A DNA stretch of 64,000 bases, taken from contig JAOSKV010000001.1 in NCBI GenBank assembly GCA_027493405.1, positions 124,001 through 188,000 on the forward strand, read 5' to 3'. The notes below the pieces were generated by a model. The model searched no databases and was not told the DNA's origin. It saw only the letters and a program-made list of their open reading frames with translations. This document shows, piece after piece, positions 19,019 to 28,350 of the stretch. The stretch's first letter is position 1; each line of letters starts with the position of its first letter. This DNA is from FEB-22 sp003105195. Its GTDB lineage: Bacteria > Pseudomonadota > Alphaproteobacteria > Rhizobiales > Xanthobacteraceae. A program made the position numbers and the translations under genes.

Positions 19019-20197
19019 TTACCGTGCCAGCATCCACGCGCCGAGGCCGATGAGGATCGCCCCTCCGGCCGCGCGGCTGAACGCCGCGTAGCGCGTGTCG
19101 ACCATCTTCTGCACCGCGAACGCGGCGAGCCCGAACACGATCAGGTCGTCCAGCATGAAGAAGGCCACGTAGAGGCCGATATAGGCGTAGTACGTGCCGG
19201 TCGACATGTCGGTCAGCGCCAGCACGTGCGTGTAGATGGCGGGCAGCGCGGCCGAGCAGACGAACTCGATCGAGTTCACCGCGAAGGCGAGCCCGATCAC
19301 CAGGACGAGGCTCGCGAGCCCGACTGGCGCGGCGACGATGTCGCGCATCCACTGCATCGTGCGTTGCCGGGTCGAGGCGTCGCCGACCTCGCAGACGATC
19401 ACGCCGCGCGAGACGGCGAGCTCGTAGAGGTGGCTGGCGCCGAAGCCGATGGCGAGCAGCGCGACGAACTGCGTCAGCGGGCGGATATAGCCGAGCACGA
19501 GGAAGGTGTTCAGCCACGCCGTCATGAACAGGAAATACAGAATCCCCGAGGCGAGCACGAAGGTGCCGACCAGCCACCAGATCTTGCGCCGGTCCTGCAC
19601 CGCGGAGATCAACGAGATCAGGTAGACCAGCACCCACATGGCGCAGGGATTGAACCCGTCGGAGAGACCCATCAGCGCGGTGAGCATCGGCAGCGAATAG
19701 CCGGTCGGATCGATCGTCCCGAGCAGCGGCAGCCGGATCGCGAGACCTCCTCCCTCGCTTCGTGCCGGGCTGTCGTCGCGACGGAGCACGCTGTCGTCGC
19801 CGGCGAGCGCAAGGAGCTCGCGACCCGTCGTCTCCGCGCTCTCGAAGCCGATGAGGGTGCGCGTGCCGCGCACGAACAGCGGCACGCCCAAGTCCTGGTC
19901 CGGGATGCCGCTGCGGCGCGCCACGTCGAGCAGCAGCGCCTCGTTGGCGGCGGTCGAGACGTCGTGAAGCACGGCATCGATTTGCGGCTGCGTGCGCAGG
20001 AACGCGAGGGCCTCGTGGCAGTGCGGACAATCCGGGTGGAAGAAGACGTGCAGCCGTCCGTCGTGCTGCCAGGCGGTGGTGCTCGTGGCAGGCGGCGTGG
20101 CCGGGGCCGCGAGCTGGAGCGCCACGAACACCAGGCCGAGCACGAGCGCGAGGGCGATGCGGAACCGGCCGGGCGTCAGGGCGGCGAGGCGAAGCAT
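19019..20197 (-). CDS. Glutaredoxin-like domain fused to DsbD/CcdA-type membrane protein
   Basis: A 392-residue envelope protein. After a signal anchor (residues 13-33) comes a thioredoxin/glutaredoxin fold with a CPHC active site at 57-60. A DsbD-like region follows, with about seven helices and a Cys in GFNPCAMWVLVYL near residue 190 and a second in SIEFVCSAALPA. This pairing fits transfer of electrons across the inner membrane to a periplasmic thiol domain. The gene faces the multicopper oxidase remnant; both suggest periplasmic redox or metal stress. The substrate is unknown. Confidence 0.85.
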   Translation of the reverse strand: MLRLAALTPGRFRIALALVLGLVFVALQLAAPATPPATSTTAWQHDGRLHVFFHPDCPHCHEALAFLRTQPQIDAVLHDVSTAANEALLLDVARRSGIPDQDLGVPLFVRGTRTLIGFESAETTGRELLALAGDDSVLRRDDSPARSEGGGLAIRLPLLGTIDPTGYSLPMLTALMGLSDGFNPCAMWVLVYLISLISAVQDRRKIWWLVGTFVLASGILYFLFMTAWLNTFLVLGYIRPLTQFVALLAIGFGASHLYELAVSRGVIVCEVGDASTRQRTMQWMRDIVAAPVGLASLVLVIGLAFAVNSIEFVCSAALPAIYTHVLALTDMSTGTYYAYIGLYVAFFMLDDLIVFGLAAFAVQKMVDTRYAAFSRAAGGAILIGLGAWMLAR

Positions 20198-20326
20198 GCG
20201 AATCGAGTCTCGATCGCGGCGCGCGGGCGGCGGCGCGCCGTGGGGGGTCGCCGGCAGGATTACCTGCGACGGCGGCTCGTCGGCATGACATGAATCAATG
20301 AGCTGGCGCGGCCGACGGCGCGGCGC

Positions 20327-21487
20327 TCAGCGCTCCACCGCGATCACGCGGTGCTTGTCGATGGCGAGCGCGAGGCGGCCCTGCTTCAGGGCGATCGCCT
20401 TCTCGCCGAACATCTCGCGGCGCCAGCCCTTGAGCGCGGAGACGTCGGCGGCGTCGTCGGCCGCGATCTGCTCGAGCTCGTCGACGGTGGCGATCACCTT
20501 GGCGGCGACGCCGTGGCGCTCCGCCGTCATGCGCAGCAGCACCTTGAGCAGCTCGACGGTGGCGGCGCCGTTGGTGCGCGGCTTGCCGCGGTCGAGCTTG
20601 GGCAACGTCTTGGGATCACGCGCGAGCCCGCGCTTCACGGCATCGAGGATGTCGTGGCCCCATTTCGAGCGCTCGAAGCCTTTCGGCAGCGAGCGTAGCG
20701 CCGCGAGCTTCTCGGCCGTGGTCGGCGCCTGCACCGCGATGTCGCCGATCACCTCGTCCTTGATCACGCGGCCGCGCGGCACGTCGCGCGCCTGCGCCTC
20801 GCGCTCGCGCCAGGCCGCGACCTCCATCAGCACCGCGAGCTCCTTGGGCTTGCGCGCCCGGGTCTTCAGCCGCTCCCAGGCGCGCTCGGGCTCCATGCGG
20901 TAGGTGTCGGGCGAGGTCAGCACCTTCATCTCCTCCAGCACCCAGTCGGTGCGGCCGCGCCGCTCCAGGTCGGCGGCGAGCGAGAGATAGACCTCGCGCA
21001 GGTGCGTGACGTCGGAGATCGCGTAGGTGAGCTGCGCCTCCGAGAGCGGCCGGCGCGCCCAGTCGGTGAAGCGGTGCGACTTGTCGAGGGCGTCGCCGGT
21101 GATGCGCTGCACCAGCTGGTCGTAGGAGATCGAATCCCCATAGCCCAGCACCATGGCGGCGACCTGGGTGTCGAACACCGGGGCCGGCACCAGCTGCGCC
21201 CGGTGCCAGACGATCTCGATGTCCTGGCGCGCCGCATGGAAGACCTTGAGCACCTTGGAGTTCGCCATCAGCTTGAAGAAGGGGGCGAGGTCGATGCCCT
21301 CGGCGAGCGCGTCCACCACCACGGCCTCGTCGGCGCTCGCGATCTGCGCCACGCACAGGATCGGGAAATAGGTGGTCTCGCGCAGGAATTCGGTATCGAC
21401 CGTGATGAACGGATGCTTCGCCAGCCGGGTGCAGGCGGCAGAAAGTTCCTTCGTGGTCGTAATGGGTTGCACGGGCCGTCTGTCCAT
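20327..21487 (-). CDS. rnd: Ribonuclease D
   Basis: A 386-residue 3'-5' exoribonuclease used in tRNA maturation. The DEDD catalytic residues are in FITVDTEFLRE (residues 28-38), HAARQDIEIVWH (about 84-95) and TYAISDVTHLREVY (about 155-168). A helical HRDC region follows. Length and architecture are normal. In rhizobia rnd commonly sits between ppx and aspS; here it is separated from ppx by an inserted block. Confidence 0.95.
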   Translation of the reverse strand: MDRRPVQPITTTKELSAACTRLAKHPFITVDTEFLRETTYFPILCVAQIASADEAVVVDALAEGIDLAPFFKLMANSKVLKVFHAARQDIEIVWHRAQLVPAPVFDTQVAAMVLGYGDSISYDQLVQRITGDALDKSHRFTDWARRPLSEAQLTYAISDVTHLREVYLSLAADLERRGRTDWVLEEMKVLTSPDTYRMEPERAWERLKTRARKPKELAVLMEVAAWREREAQARDVPRGRVIKDEVIGDIAVQAPTTAEKLAALRSLPKGFERSKWGHDILDAVKRGLARDPKTLPKLDRGKPRTNGAATVELLKVLLRMTAERHGVAAKVIATVDELEQIAADDAADVSALKGWRREMFGEKAIALKQGRLALAIDKHRVIAVER

Positions 21488-21674
21488 TGCGGCTATTTAG
21501 CGGAGTCGGGGGCGGCTGTCGCGGGCCGAAAGGCGTCGCCCGGGCCGTCCAGGTCCCGGCGCCAGCCGCCGGTCCCTCTCCAGGCGAGGTCTCAAGAAAA
21601 AGGCAAAACATGTTGAAATCGCTTGATTAGTCGCTTGGAGAACCTGTCGCCCGGGCGGGCAGGAGCGCCGTCGC

Positions 21675-23310
21675 TCAGCGGCCCCGCACCTTGGGCATGA
21701 GGATGAACTCCCAGGGCGAGGGCATCGGCCCCACCGGCACCTCGATCAGGGTCGGGATGTCCCGGCGCGCGAAGGCGCGGGTGAGGGCGGCCTCGAGGCC
21801 GGCCGGGTCGCGCACCCGCTCGCCGGCCGCGCCGAAGCTCTCGGCGAACTTGACGAAGTCGGGATTGGCGAGGTCGCTGGCGATCAGCCGGTTGCCGTAG
21901 TGCTCCTCCTGGATCCGGCGCACATTGCCGAAGGCCCCGTCGGCGAACACCACCGCGGTGAGTGGGATGCGGTGGCGCATCGCGGTCGCGAGCTCGTTCG
22001 CCGTGTAGAGGAACCCGCCGTCGCCGTTGATCGACACCACCGGCACGTCGCGCCGCGCGTGCTGGGCGCCGAGCGCGGTGGCGTAGCCCCAGCCGAGATT
22101 GTCCTGGTAGCCGGGCGAGAGGAAGGTGCGCGGCTTGTAGACCGGCAGCAGCAGCCGGGCCGTGAAGCCGACCTGCGTCACCTCGTCGACGAAGATGCCG
22201 TCCTCGGGCAGCGCCGCGCGGATCGCCTCGAGGAAGCCGATCTGCGGCGCGAGCTTCGCTCATGCGCTTGCGCCACCGCGCCTGACGCTCGACCAGCTCC
22301 TCGCGCCGGGAGGATCGCTTCGCGTTGTGGCGCGCCAGCACATCGACGAGCCGGCGCAGGATCGGTGCGGCATCGCCGACCAGCGACACCGCCGGTGGCA
22401 CGATGCGCGCGGGTTCCTCGGGATCCGCATCGATCCGGATGATCGTCAGGTCGTCGTCGATGCCCCACTGGGTCAACGGGAAGAACAGCCGCGTGCCGAC
22501 GGCCAGCACGACATCGGCTTCGCCCCAGAGCTCGCGTCCGAGCGGCAGCGTGACGCTCAACGGATCGCGGCTCTCCAGCACGCCCTGGCCGCGGCGGAAG
22601 CCGACGCATACGGGCGCCTGCAGCATGCGCGAGAGCGCGGTCACCTCCGGCGAGGCGTCCTGCGCGCCGCCGCCGCAGATGATGAGCGGCCGCTTGGCGG
22701 CGCCGAGGCGCTTCGCCGCCGCCAGGATCGCGTCCTCGTCGAGGGCGGGGGCCGCCGGCGCGAGCGGCCCGGCGGGCTCGACCGGTCCCGCGCGGCCCCA
22801 GACATCCATCGGGCACTCCAGCGCCGCCGGGCCGGGGCGCCCGCGCGCCATGGCGGCCATGGCCTCGGCGACCAGGCGCGGCGCCTCGTCGGGCGCGCGG
22901 ATCCGCGCCGTGAAATCGACCAGGCGGGCGAGGATGCCGGACTGGTCGCGGACCTCATGCAGGTAACCGAGTCGGCGGCCGATGGCCGAGGCCGGGATCT
23001 CGCCGACCAGCGCCAGCACCGGGGCGTTCATGCTGTAGGCCGTGAGCAGGGCGGCCGCCGAGTTGAGCAGCCCCGGGCCCGGCACCACCGCATAGGCCTG
23101 CGGCCGGCCGGTCGCGAGGGCTGCGCCGAGCGCCATGTAGGCGGCGCCCTGCTCGTGGCGTGTGTGCACCGTGGCGAGCCGGTCGGACGCCTTGAACAGC
23201 GCGTCGAACAGAGGGTCGTTCTGCACGCCCGGCAGCGCATAGACGGTGGCGAGGCCATGTGCGATCAGCGTCGCCAGGACCGCCTCGGCGGTCGTCATCG
23301 TATTGGTCAT
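21675..23310 (-). CDS. Thiamine diphosphate-dependent enzyme (acetolactate synthase-like), frameshifted
   Basis: A ThDP enzyme of the acetolactate synthase / benzoylformate decarboxylase superfamily with the three usual domains. The N-terminal domain has the conserved Glu in VHTRHEQGAAYMALGAALAT. The central domain includes RPLIICGGGAQ, and the C-terminal ThDP domain includes SINGDGGFLYTANEL. The C-terminal part lies in a different frame: one extra base near 22255-22262 explains the change. A typical ThDP motif ends in NN; here it reads FADGAFGN. No small regulatory subunit or ilvC neighbour is present, so branched-chain amino acid synthesis is unlikely. The substrate is unknown. Confidence 0.82.
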
Positions 23311-23440
23311 GCCGTCCTTTGTGCGGGGGCCTTCCGATCGGGGTGGCCGAGTGTGCAGATCGCGGCCGGGCTGTCGAGGGATAGTTGGGCGGTGGTCGAG
23401 CGTGAAGGGCTGCCGGGTCGCACGCCGCCGCCGGCCGCGG

Positions 23441-24073
23441 TCAGCGGCGCGTCTCCAGCGCCATCCTGACGGCGAGGCCGGCGAGCACCGTGCCCATCAG
23501 CCAGCGCTGGACCACGAGCCAAGTGGGCCGCGCCGCGAGGAACCGCGCGAGCGAGCCGGCGCCGAGCGCGATCAGCGCGTTCACGGCGACGCTGATCGTG
23601 ATCTGCGTCGCGCCCAGCACCAGCGCCTGCGCGAGCACGCTGCCGTTCTCCGGGTGGATGAACTGCGGCAGCAGCGCGAGATAGAGCATCGCGATCTTCG
23701 GGTTGAGCAGGTTGGTGAGGAAGCCCATCACGAACAGCCGGACCGGCGGATCGGCGGGAAGCCGTTGCACCCGGAATGGCGAACGCCCGCCCGGCCGCAC
23801 CGCCTGCCAGGCGAGCCAGATGAGATAGGCGGCGCCCGCGAGGCGCAGCGCGTCATAGGCATAGGGGACGGCGAACAGCAGCGCCGTGACGCCGAGCGCC
23901 GCGCACAGCACATAGACCGCGAAGCCGAGCGCGATGCCGCCGAGCGAGATCAGGCCCGCCCGCCGTCCCTGGCTGATCGAGCGGGAGACCAGGTAGATCA
24001 TGTTCGGACCCGGCGTCAGCACCATGCCGAGGGCGACGAGCGCGAAGGCGGCAAGCGTGGTCGCGTCGGGCAT
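23441..24073 (-). CDS. LysE family amino acid exporter
   Basis: A 210-residue membrane protein of the LysE/RhtB family, with six predicted helices. The hallmark VLTPGPNMIYLVSRSISQGR lies near residue 17, followed by AAYLIWLAWQAVR and NLLNPKIAMLYLALLPQF. Members export amino acids such as homoserine, threonine or lysine; the substrate is not predictable. The ATG at 24073 was chosen because it puts the first helix at the N terminus. It is divergent from aspS, 160 bases away. Confidence 0.88.
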   Translation of the reverse strand: MPDATTLAAFALVALGMVLTPGPNMIYLVSRSISQGRRAGLISLGGIALGFAVYVLCAALGVTALLFAVPYAYDALRLAGAAYLIWLAWQAVRPGGRSPFRVQRLPADPPVRLFVMGFLTNLLNPKIAMLYLALLPQFIHPENGSVLAQALVLGATQITISVAVNALIALGAGSLARFLAARPTWLVVQRWLMGTVLAGLAVRMALETRR

Positions 24074-24233
24074 GGCGGGGATCCTCCTGCGGGCGTCCGG
24101 ACAAGCGCCCCTTGTAAGGGATTCCGCGGCCTGCCGGAACCGCGGGCGCCTTGACAAACCCCACCCCCCATGTGCTCCTCCGCCCGCTTCGCGGGGGCAC
24201 CGGCGCGCCCGCCTTCTTCCATTCGGGACAGCC

Positions 24234-26122
24234 ATGCATCGCTACCGCACCCACACCTGCGGCGTGCTCCGCGAGACCCATATCGGCGAGACCGTCCGCC
24301 TCTCGGGCTGGTGCCATCGCATCCGCGACCATGGCGGCGTGCTGTTCATCGACCTGCGCGATCACTACGGTCTGACCCAGATCGTCGCCGACCCCGATTC
24401 GCCGGCCTTCAAGACCGCCGAGACGCTGCGCGCCGAATGGGTGGTGCGCGTCGACGGCAAGGTGCGCCGCCGGCCGGAAGGCACCGACAATCCGGAGCTG
24501 CCGACCGGCGCCGTCGAGGTGTTCGCGACCGACATCGAGGTGCTGGGACCGGCCGGCGAGCTGCCGCTGCCGGTGTTCGGCGACCAGGAATATCCGGAGG
24601 AGATCCGGCTGCGCTACCGCTTCCTCGACCTGCGGCGCGAGCGCCTCCACCGCAACATCATGAAGCGCGGCGAGATCATCGATTCGATCCGCCGCCGCAT
24701 GAAGGGGCAGGGCTTCTTCGAGTTCCAGACGCCGATCCTCACGGCCGCCTCGACCGCCCCGAGGGCGCGCGCGACTACCTGGTGCCCTCGCGCATCCATC
24801 CCGGCAAGTTCTACGCCCTGCCGCAGGCGCCGCAGCAGTTCAAGCAGCTGATCATGGTGTCGGGCTTCGACCGCTACTTCCAGATCGCGCCCTGCTTCCG
24901 CGACGAGGACGCCCGCGCCGACCGCTCGCCGGGCGAGTTCTACCAGCTCGACGTCGAGATGAGCTTCGTCACCCAGGAGGACGTGTTCGCCGCGGTCGAG
25001 CCGGTGCTGCGCGGCGTGTTCGAGGAGTTCGCCGAGGGCAAGCCGGTCACGCGGAGCTTTCCGCGCATCCCCTTCGCGGCCGCGGTGCGCGCCTTCGGCA
25101 CCGACAAGCCCGATCTGCGCAACCCGCTCGTGATGGCGAACGTCACCGAGGTGTTCCGCGACTCCGGCTTCAAGGTGTTCGCCAACCAGATCAAGACCGA
25201 TCCGCGCTTCGAGGTCTGGGCGATCGCCGCGCCGGGCGGGGGCAACCGTGCCTTCTGCGACCGCATGAACGCCTGGGCGCAGGGCGAGGGGCAGCCGGGC
25301 CTCGGCTACATCTTCTGGCGCGAGGGCGAGGAGGACGGCGCCGGGCCGATCGCCAAGAACATCGGCCCCGAGCGCACCGCGCTCTTGCGCCGGTTCTTCG
25401 GCACGCATGCGAGCGAGCACGTCAAGGTCGCGGCGGGCCTGCCGGGCGAGTTCGTCCGCAAATATGCCGACCTGCGCCCGGACGGCTTCCAGGCGGGCGA
25501 CGCGGTGTTCTTCGTCGGCGGCGTGCCGGCCAAGCAGTACAAGTTCGCCGGCGAGGCGCGCAACCGCATCGCGGGCGAGCTCGGCCTCGTCGCCGAGGAC
25601 CGCTTCGAGTTCTGCTGGATCGTCGACTTCCCGATGTACGAATGGAACGAGGAGGAGAAGAAGATCGACTTCTCCCACAACCCGTTCTCGATGCCGAACT
25701 ATCCGATCGACGACTTCCTGGCGCTCGACCCCGCCGACCACGCGAAGATCCTCGCGATCCTCGCGATCCAGTACGACGTGGTGTGCAACGGCGTCGAGCT
25801 CTCCTCGGGCGCGATCCGCAACCACCGGCCGGACGTGATGAAGAAGGCCTTCGCGATCGCGGGCTACGGCGAGGACGTGCTCGCCGCGAAGTTCGGCGGC
25901 ATGCTGCGCGCACTCTCCCTCGGCGCCCCGCCGCATGGCGGCATCGCCCCCGGCATCGACCGCATCGTCATGCTGCTGTGCGGCGAGGAGAACCTGCGCG
26001 AAGTGGTGCTCTTTCCGATGAACCAGAAGGCCGAGGACCTCCTCATGGGCGCCCCCTCCGAGGTGACGCCGAAGCAGCTGCGCGAGCTGCACATCCGCCT
26101 CGCTTTGCCGGAGAAGTCGTAG
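24234..26122 (+). CDS. aspS: Aspartyl-tRNA synthetase, frameshifted
   Basis: A class II aminoacyl-tRNA synthetase that charges tRNA-Asp (and tRNA-Asn in organisms lacking AsnRS). The N-terminal OB fold (HRYRTHTCGVLRETHIGETV) and the catalytic domain motifs FRDEDARADR and GIAPGIDRIVMLLCGEEN are typical, as is QAPQQFKQL. The frame changes at a C run near 24763-24770; one missing C restores PEGARDYLVPSR. This is an essential gene, normally single copy, so the frameshift is almost certainly a sequence error. The bacterial GAD insertion domain is present in the middle. It ends just before a palindromic repeat. Confidence 0.95.
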
Positions 26123-26125
26123 GCG

Positions 26126-26232
26126 CGTAGGGTGCAATAGCCGCGCAGCGGCGTATTGCACCTTTGGCCCTCCGCATTTCGCATCGTTGCCGCTGCAATA
26201 CGCGCGCCTTCGGCCCGCTATTGCAGCCTACG
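26126..26232. repeat. BIME-like pair of palindromes downstream of aspS
   Basis: Two hairpins face each other. The first has the stem GGTGCAATA/TATTGCACC at 26131-26162, the second CTGCAATA/TATTGCAG at 26193-26226. The outer edges are inverted CGTAGG and CCTACG. The same unit occurs at 27915, 28227 and 34396. This is a REP/BIME-type intergenic repeat, possibly also acting in transcription termination for aspS. Confidence 0.85.
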
Positions 26233-26445
26233 AAGGAGAGATCGTAGGACCTCCTACCCTTTGTAAAGGGGGATGTGAGGTCCCTTTTTCTCGAGGATAG
26301 CGCCGTGCTCGGCACCGTCCAGGACGCTTCGCGCCGGCTTCGCCGGTGCCGCGAAGCGGCATCCTGGACGGCGCCTGCGCGCGGCGCTCTGCCGGGCGGC
26401 AGGTCGGGACGAAGGGATGGCCGAGCGGTCGAACCAAGGGATGGT
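26233..26445. other. Non-coding stretch between repeat and IS110 transposase
   Basis: No gene is visible. It contains an imperfect hairpin at 26315-26371 (CCGTCCAGGAC pairing with ATCCTGGACGG, with nested GCCGGC pairs) and, at 26244-26270, short palindromes around GTAGGACCTCCTAC. The right part should hold one end of the IS110 element. Confidence 0.6.
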
Positions 26446-27702
26446 TCAGGCCTGCAGGACCGCGTGCGTTGCCTTGTGGTTCGGCTCGTAGAGCGTCTGT
26501 CTTTCGAGGCAGGTGCAGAGGACATGGAGCAGGCGATCGCCGACTGTGCGGAGCGCTCGGCCATGACTGCGGCCGCGGCGCCGCAGTTCACGATAGCGCT
26601 GCTGGCTTGTCGGATCGTATTGAATGGCCGCGCGCGCCCAGTGGTAGAGCGCGTTGCGCAACCGTCTGTGGCAGGCGAGCCGGCGCACCACATAGTGCGT
26701 CTTGCCGCTGCGCCGGGTCACCGGAGCCGCCCCTGTCAACGTCCTCAAGACGGAGTAGGATCGCTGGCGCAGAGGCTCGCTGGCCTCGCCGAGCAGCGCG
26801 GCGATGGTGGTCCTTCCGAGTCCCGGCATGGAGCGCAGGATCGCCACGTCGCGCTGCTCGCAGATCTGCCCCGGTTCGGCCTCCGCCTTGGCTTCGATCG
26901 CTTGGGTGATCTCATCGAGCCGGCGATCGGCCTCCTTGAGCTGCTCGTTCACCAGCCGCAGGCGCGCCACGATGCTGCGGATGTGAGCGGTCGCGACCTC
27001 GGTGACGCCCGGCGCGACCGGAAGGCCCGGCCGGCGCAGGACGCGCAACGCCTCTGCGGCCTCGATGCGGCGGATGCGGTGCTTCTCGAGGAGCCGCGCC
27101 AGCCGCTTCTGGCTCACCTGTGCGGCGCGGGCCGGGGTCGGGACCAGCAGCCAGAGGTCGAGGAACCAGGCGGCGGCGAGGTCATCGGCGAGCTCGACCA
27201 GGTGCGGATAGTAGCGCCAGAGCTGGTCGTTCATCCGGTTGGTCAGACGGTTCCGCTCCTGCACGAGCTCGTCGTGGAGGCGCAGCGCTCCGCGCAGCTC
27301 GACCACCAGCGGGTCCTCGATCCGCAGCTCCCGGAACGCTCTCGGGTCGCTGCGCAGCGACTGGCCCAGCACCTCGGCATCGCGGCTGTCGTCCTTGGCA
27401 CCCGCCACCGTGAAGCGGTCGCGGAAGCGATCGAGCTGCTTGGGATTGAGGGAGCAGACCCTGAACCCGTGCTCCAGCAGCGCATCCACCACCGGCCCGC
27501 GCGGCGTCTCGATCGCGACCACGATCTCGCCGGGCGCCGCTCCGGTCTTCCTGATCAGCCAGGCACAGAGCTCGCCCAGCTCCGCCCCGCCGTGCTTCAC
27601 CTCGCATTCCGCAACACGCCGACCCTGAGCATCCAGCAAGCAGACGTAGTGCACCTTGCTCGCCCAGTCGATGCCGACAAACCAACGAACACCGTCGATC
27701 AT
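26446..27702 (-). CDS. IS110 family transposase
   Basis: A 418-residue transposase/recombinase. The N-terminal RuvC-like DEDD domain shows the Asp in WFVGIDWASKVHYV, the Glu in VAIETPRGPVV, and two Asp in AKDDSRDAEVLGQSLR. The C-terminal Tnp_20 domain includes SMPGLGRTTIAALLGE and RRSGKTH, with the candidate catalytic Ser. It appears full length and intact. Such elements move by RNA-guided (bridge RNA) recombination without terminal inverted repeats. It sits between two BIME-like repeats, a known preference of this family. Confidence 0.95.
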   Translation of the reverse strand: MIDGVRWFVGIDWASKVHYVCLLDAQGRRVAECEVKHGGAELGELCAWLIRKTGAAPGEIVVAIETPRGPVVDALLEHGFRVCSLNPKQLDRFRDRFTVAGAKDDSRDAEVLGQSLRSDPRAFRELRIEDPLVVELRGALRLHDELVQERNRLTNRMNDQLWRYYPHLVELADDLAAAWFLDLWLLVPTPARAAQVSQKRLARLLEKHRIRRIEAAEALRVLRRPGLPVAPGVTEVATAHIRSIVARLRLVNEQLKEADRRLDEITQAIEAKAEAEPGQICEQRDVAILRSMPGLGRTTIAALLGEASEPLRQRSYSVLRTLTGAAPVTRRSGKTHYVVRRLACHRRLRNALYHWARAAIQYDPTSQQRYRELRRRGRSHGRALRTVGDRLLHVLCTCLERQTLYEPNHKATHAVLQA

Positions 27703-27905
27703 GGTCGCCTCCCTTCTGCTGCGGGCCGCCGCGACACTCGTCGATCCCTGTACGGGCGCTCCTGGCGCTGTCCTCCTACTGGACGTCGTCGCGGCCGCTC
27801 TGCCGGGGCACGTGTCCTACGCGGGTGCTCGCTGGCACGGGTGCAACATGGTGGCTCCCGGCAGATGGCCCGGTCGCCAGCCTACCGCAGACCGGCTCTC
27901 GAACG
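27703..27905 (-). ncRNA. Possible IS110 bridge RNA region (5' non-coding end)
   Basis: About 200 bases upstream of the transposase start hold no gene. In IS110-group elements this position encodes the structured bridge RNA. A strong pairing is visible between GGCCGCCGCGAC (27724-27735) and GTCGCGGCC (27788-27796), with shorter hairpins further out. Guide loops and exact ends cannot be assigned without the empty-site sequence. Confidence 0.45.
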
Positions 27906-27914
27906 GCCTGAAGG

Positions 27915-28008
27915 GTACAGGGTGCAATAGGCGCGCAGCGCCGTATTGCACCGGCAGCATTTCGGCGGACTGAGAGGCCGACGGTGCAATACGCCGCTGC
28001 GCGGCTAT
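27915..28008. repeat. BIME-like repeat, copy at the IS110 right flank
   Basis: The copy contains the stem GGTGCAATA/TATTGCACC and the first half of the second hairpin, then stops abruptly after GCGGCTAT. It shares a nearly identical run of about 80 bases with the copy at 28227-28350, so one is probably a duplicate of the other. Confidence 0.8.
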
Positions 28009-28226
28009 CCTTAATGTGTCAGAAACACATTCGCGGCGTCATCGGCCAGCGAGCACCGATCTCGCGCTTGCGCGAGATCGAAATTGATAATGCCAGGTCG
28101 GCAACAGCCGACCTGGGTGCGAGCGCGAGCCGGGATCCATATCCCTGGTGATCGAGATGCGGAAACACGGAGGCTATGGATCCCGGCTCTCGCTTCGCTG
28201 GGCCGGGATGACGCCCAGAGTTAGAT
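28009..28226. repeat. Cluster of perfect hairpins and an inverted repeat
   Basis: Between the two BIME-like copies lie two perfect 10-bp hairpins with 4-base loops: 28057-28080 (CGATCTCGCG/CGCGAGATCG) and 28093-28116 (CCAGGTCGGC/GCCGACCTGG). A long inverted repeat follows (28124-28141 against 28175-28193, GAGCCGGGATCCATA). The tail CCGGGATGACG matches the palindrome at 57722-57763. No gene is visible. Confidence 0.75.
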
Positions 28227-28350
28227 CGTAGGGTGCAATAGGCGCGCAGCGCCGTATTGCACCGGCAGCATTTCGGCGGACTGAGAGGCCGACGGTGCGA
28301 TACGCCGCATGCAGTGTTTAAAAAAGGAGGTGCGGCTATTGCACCCTACG
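28227..28350. repeat. BIME-like repeat with a 23-base insertion in one loop
   Basis: The outer ends are CGTAGG and CCTACG and the unit matches the other copies. The loop of the second hairpin is replaced by 23 bases at 28309-28331 that include an A-rich AAAAAAGGAGG. The right end provides the stop codon of the minus-strand gene that ends at 28346. Confidence 0.8.

Noticed and set aside
26315..26371. Terminal inverted repeat of a transposon
   Set aside because: The arms lie only 35 bases apart and form a hairpin with nested pairs. IS110 elements have no such ends.
26126..28350. CRISPR array
   Set aside because: The repeats are palindromic pairs of different lengths without regular spacers, and no cas gene is present.
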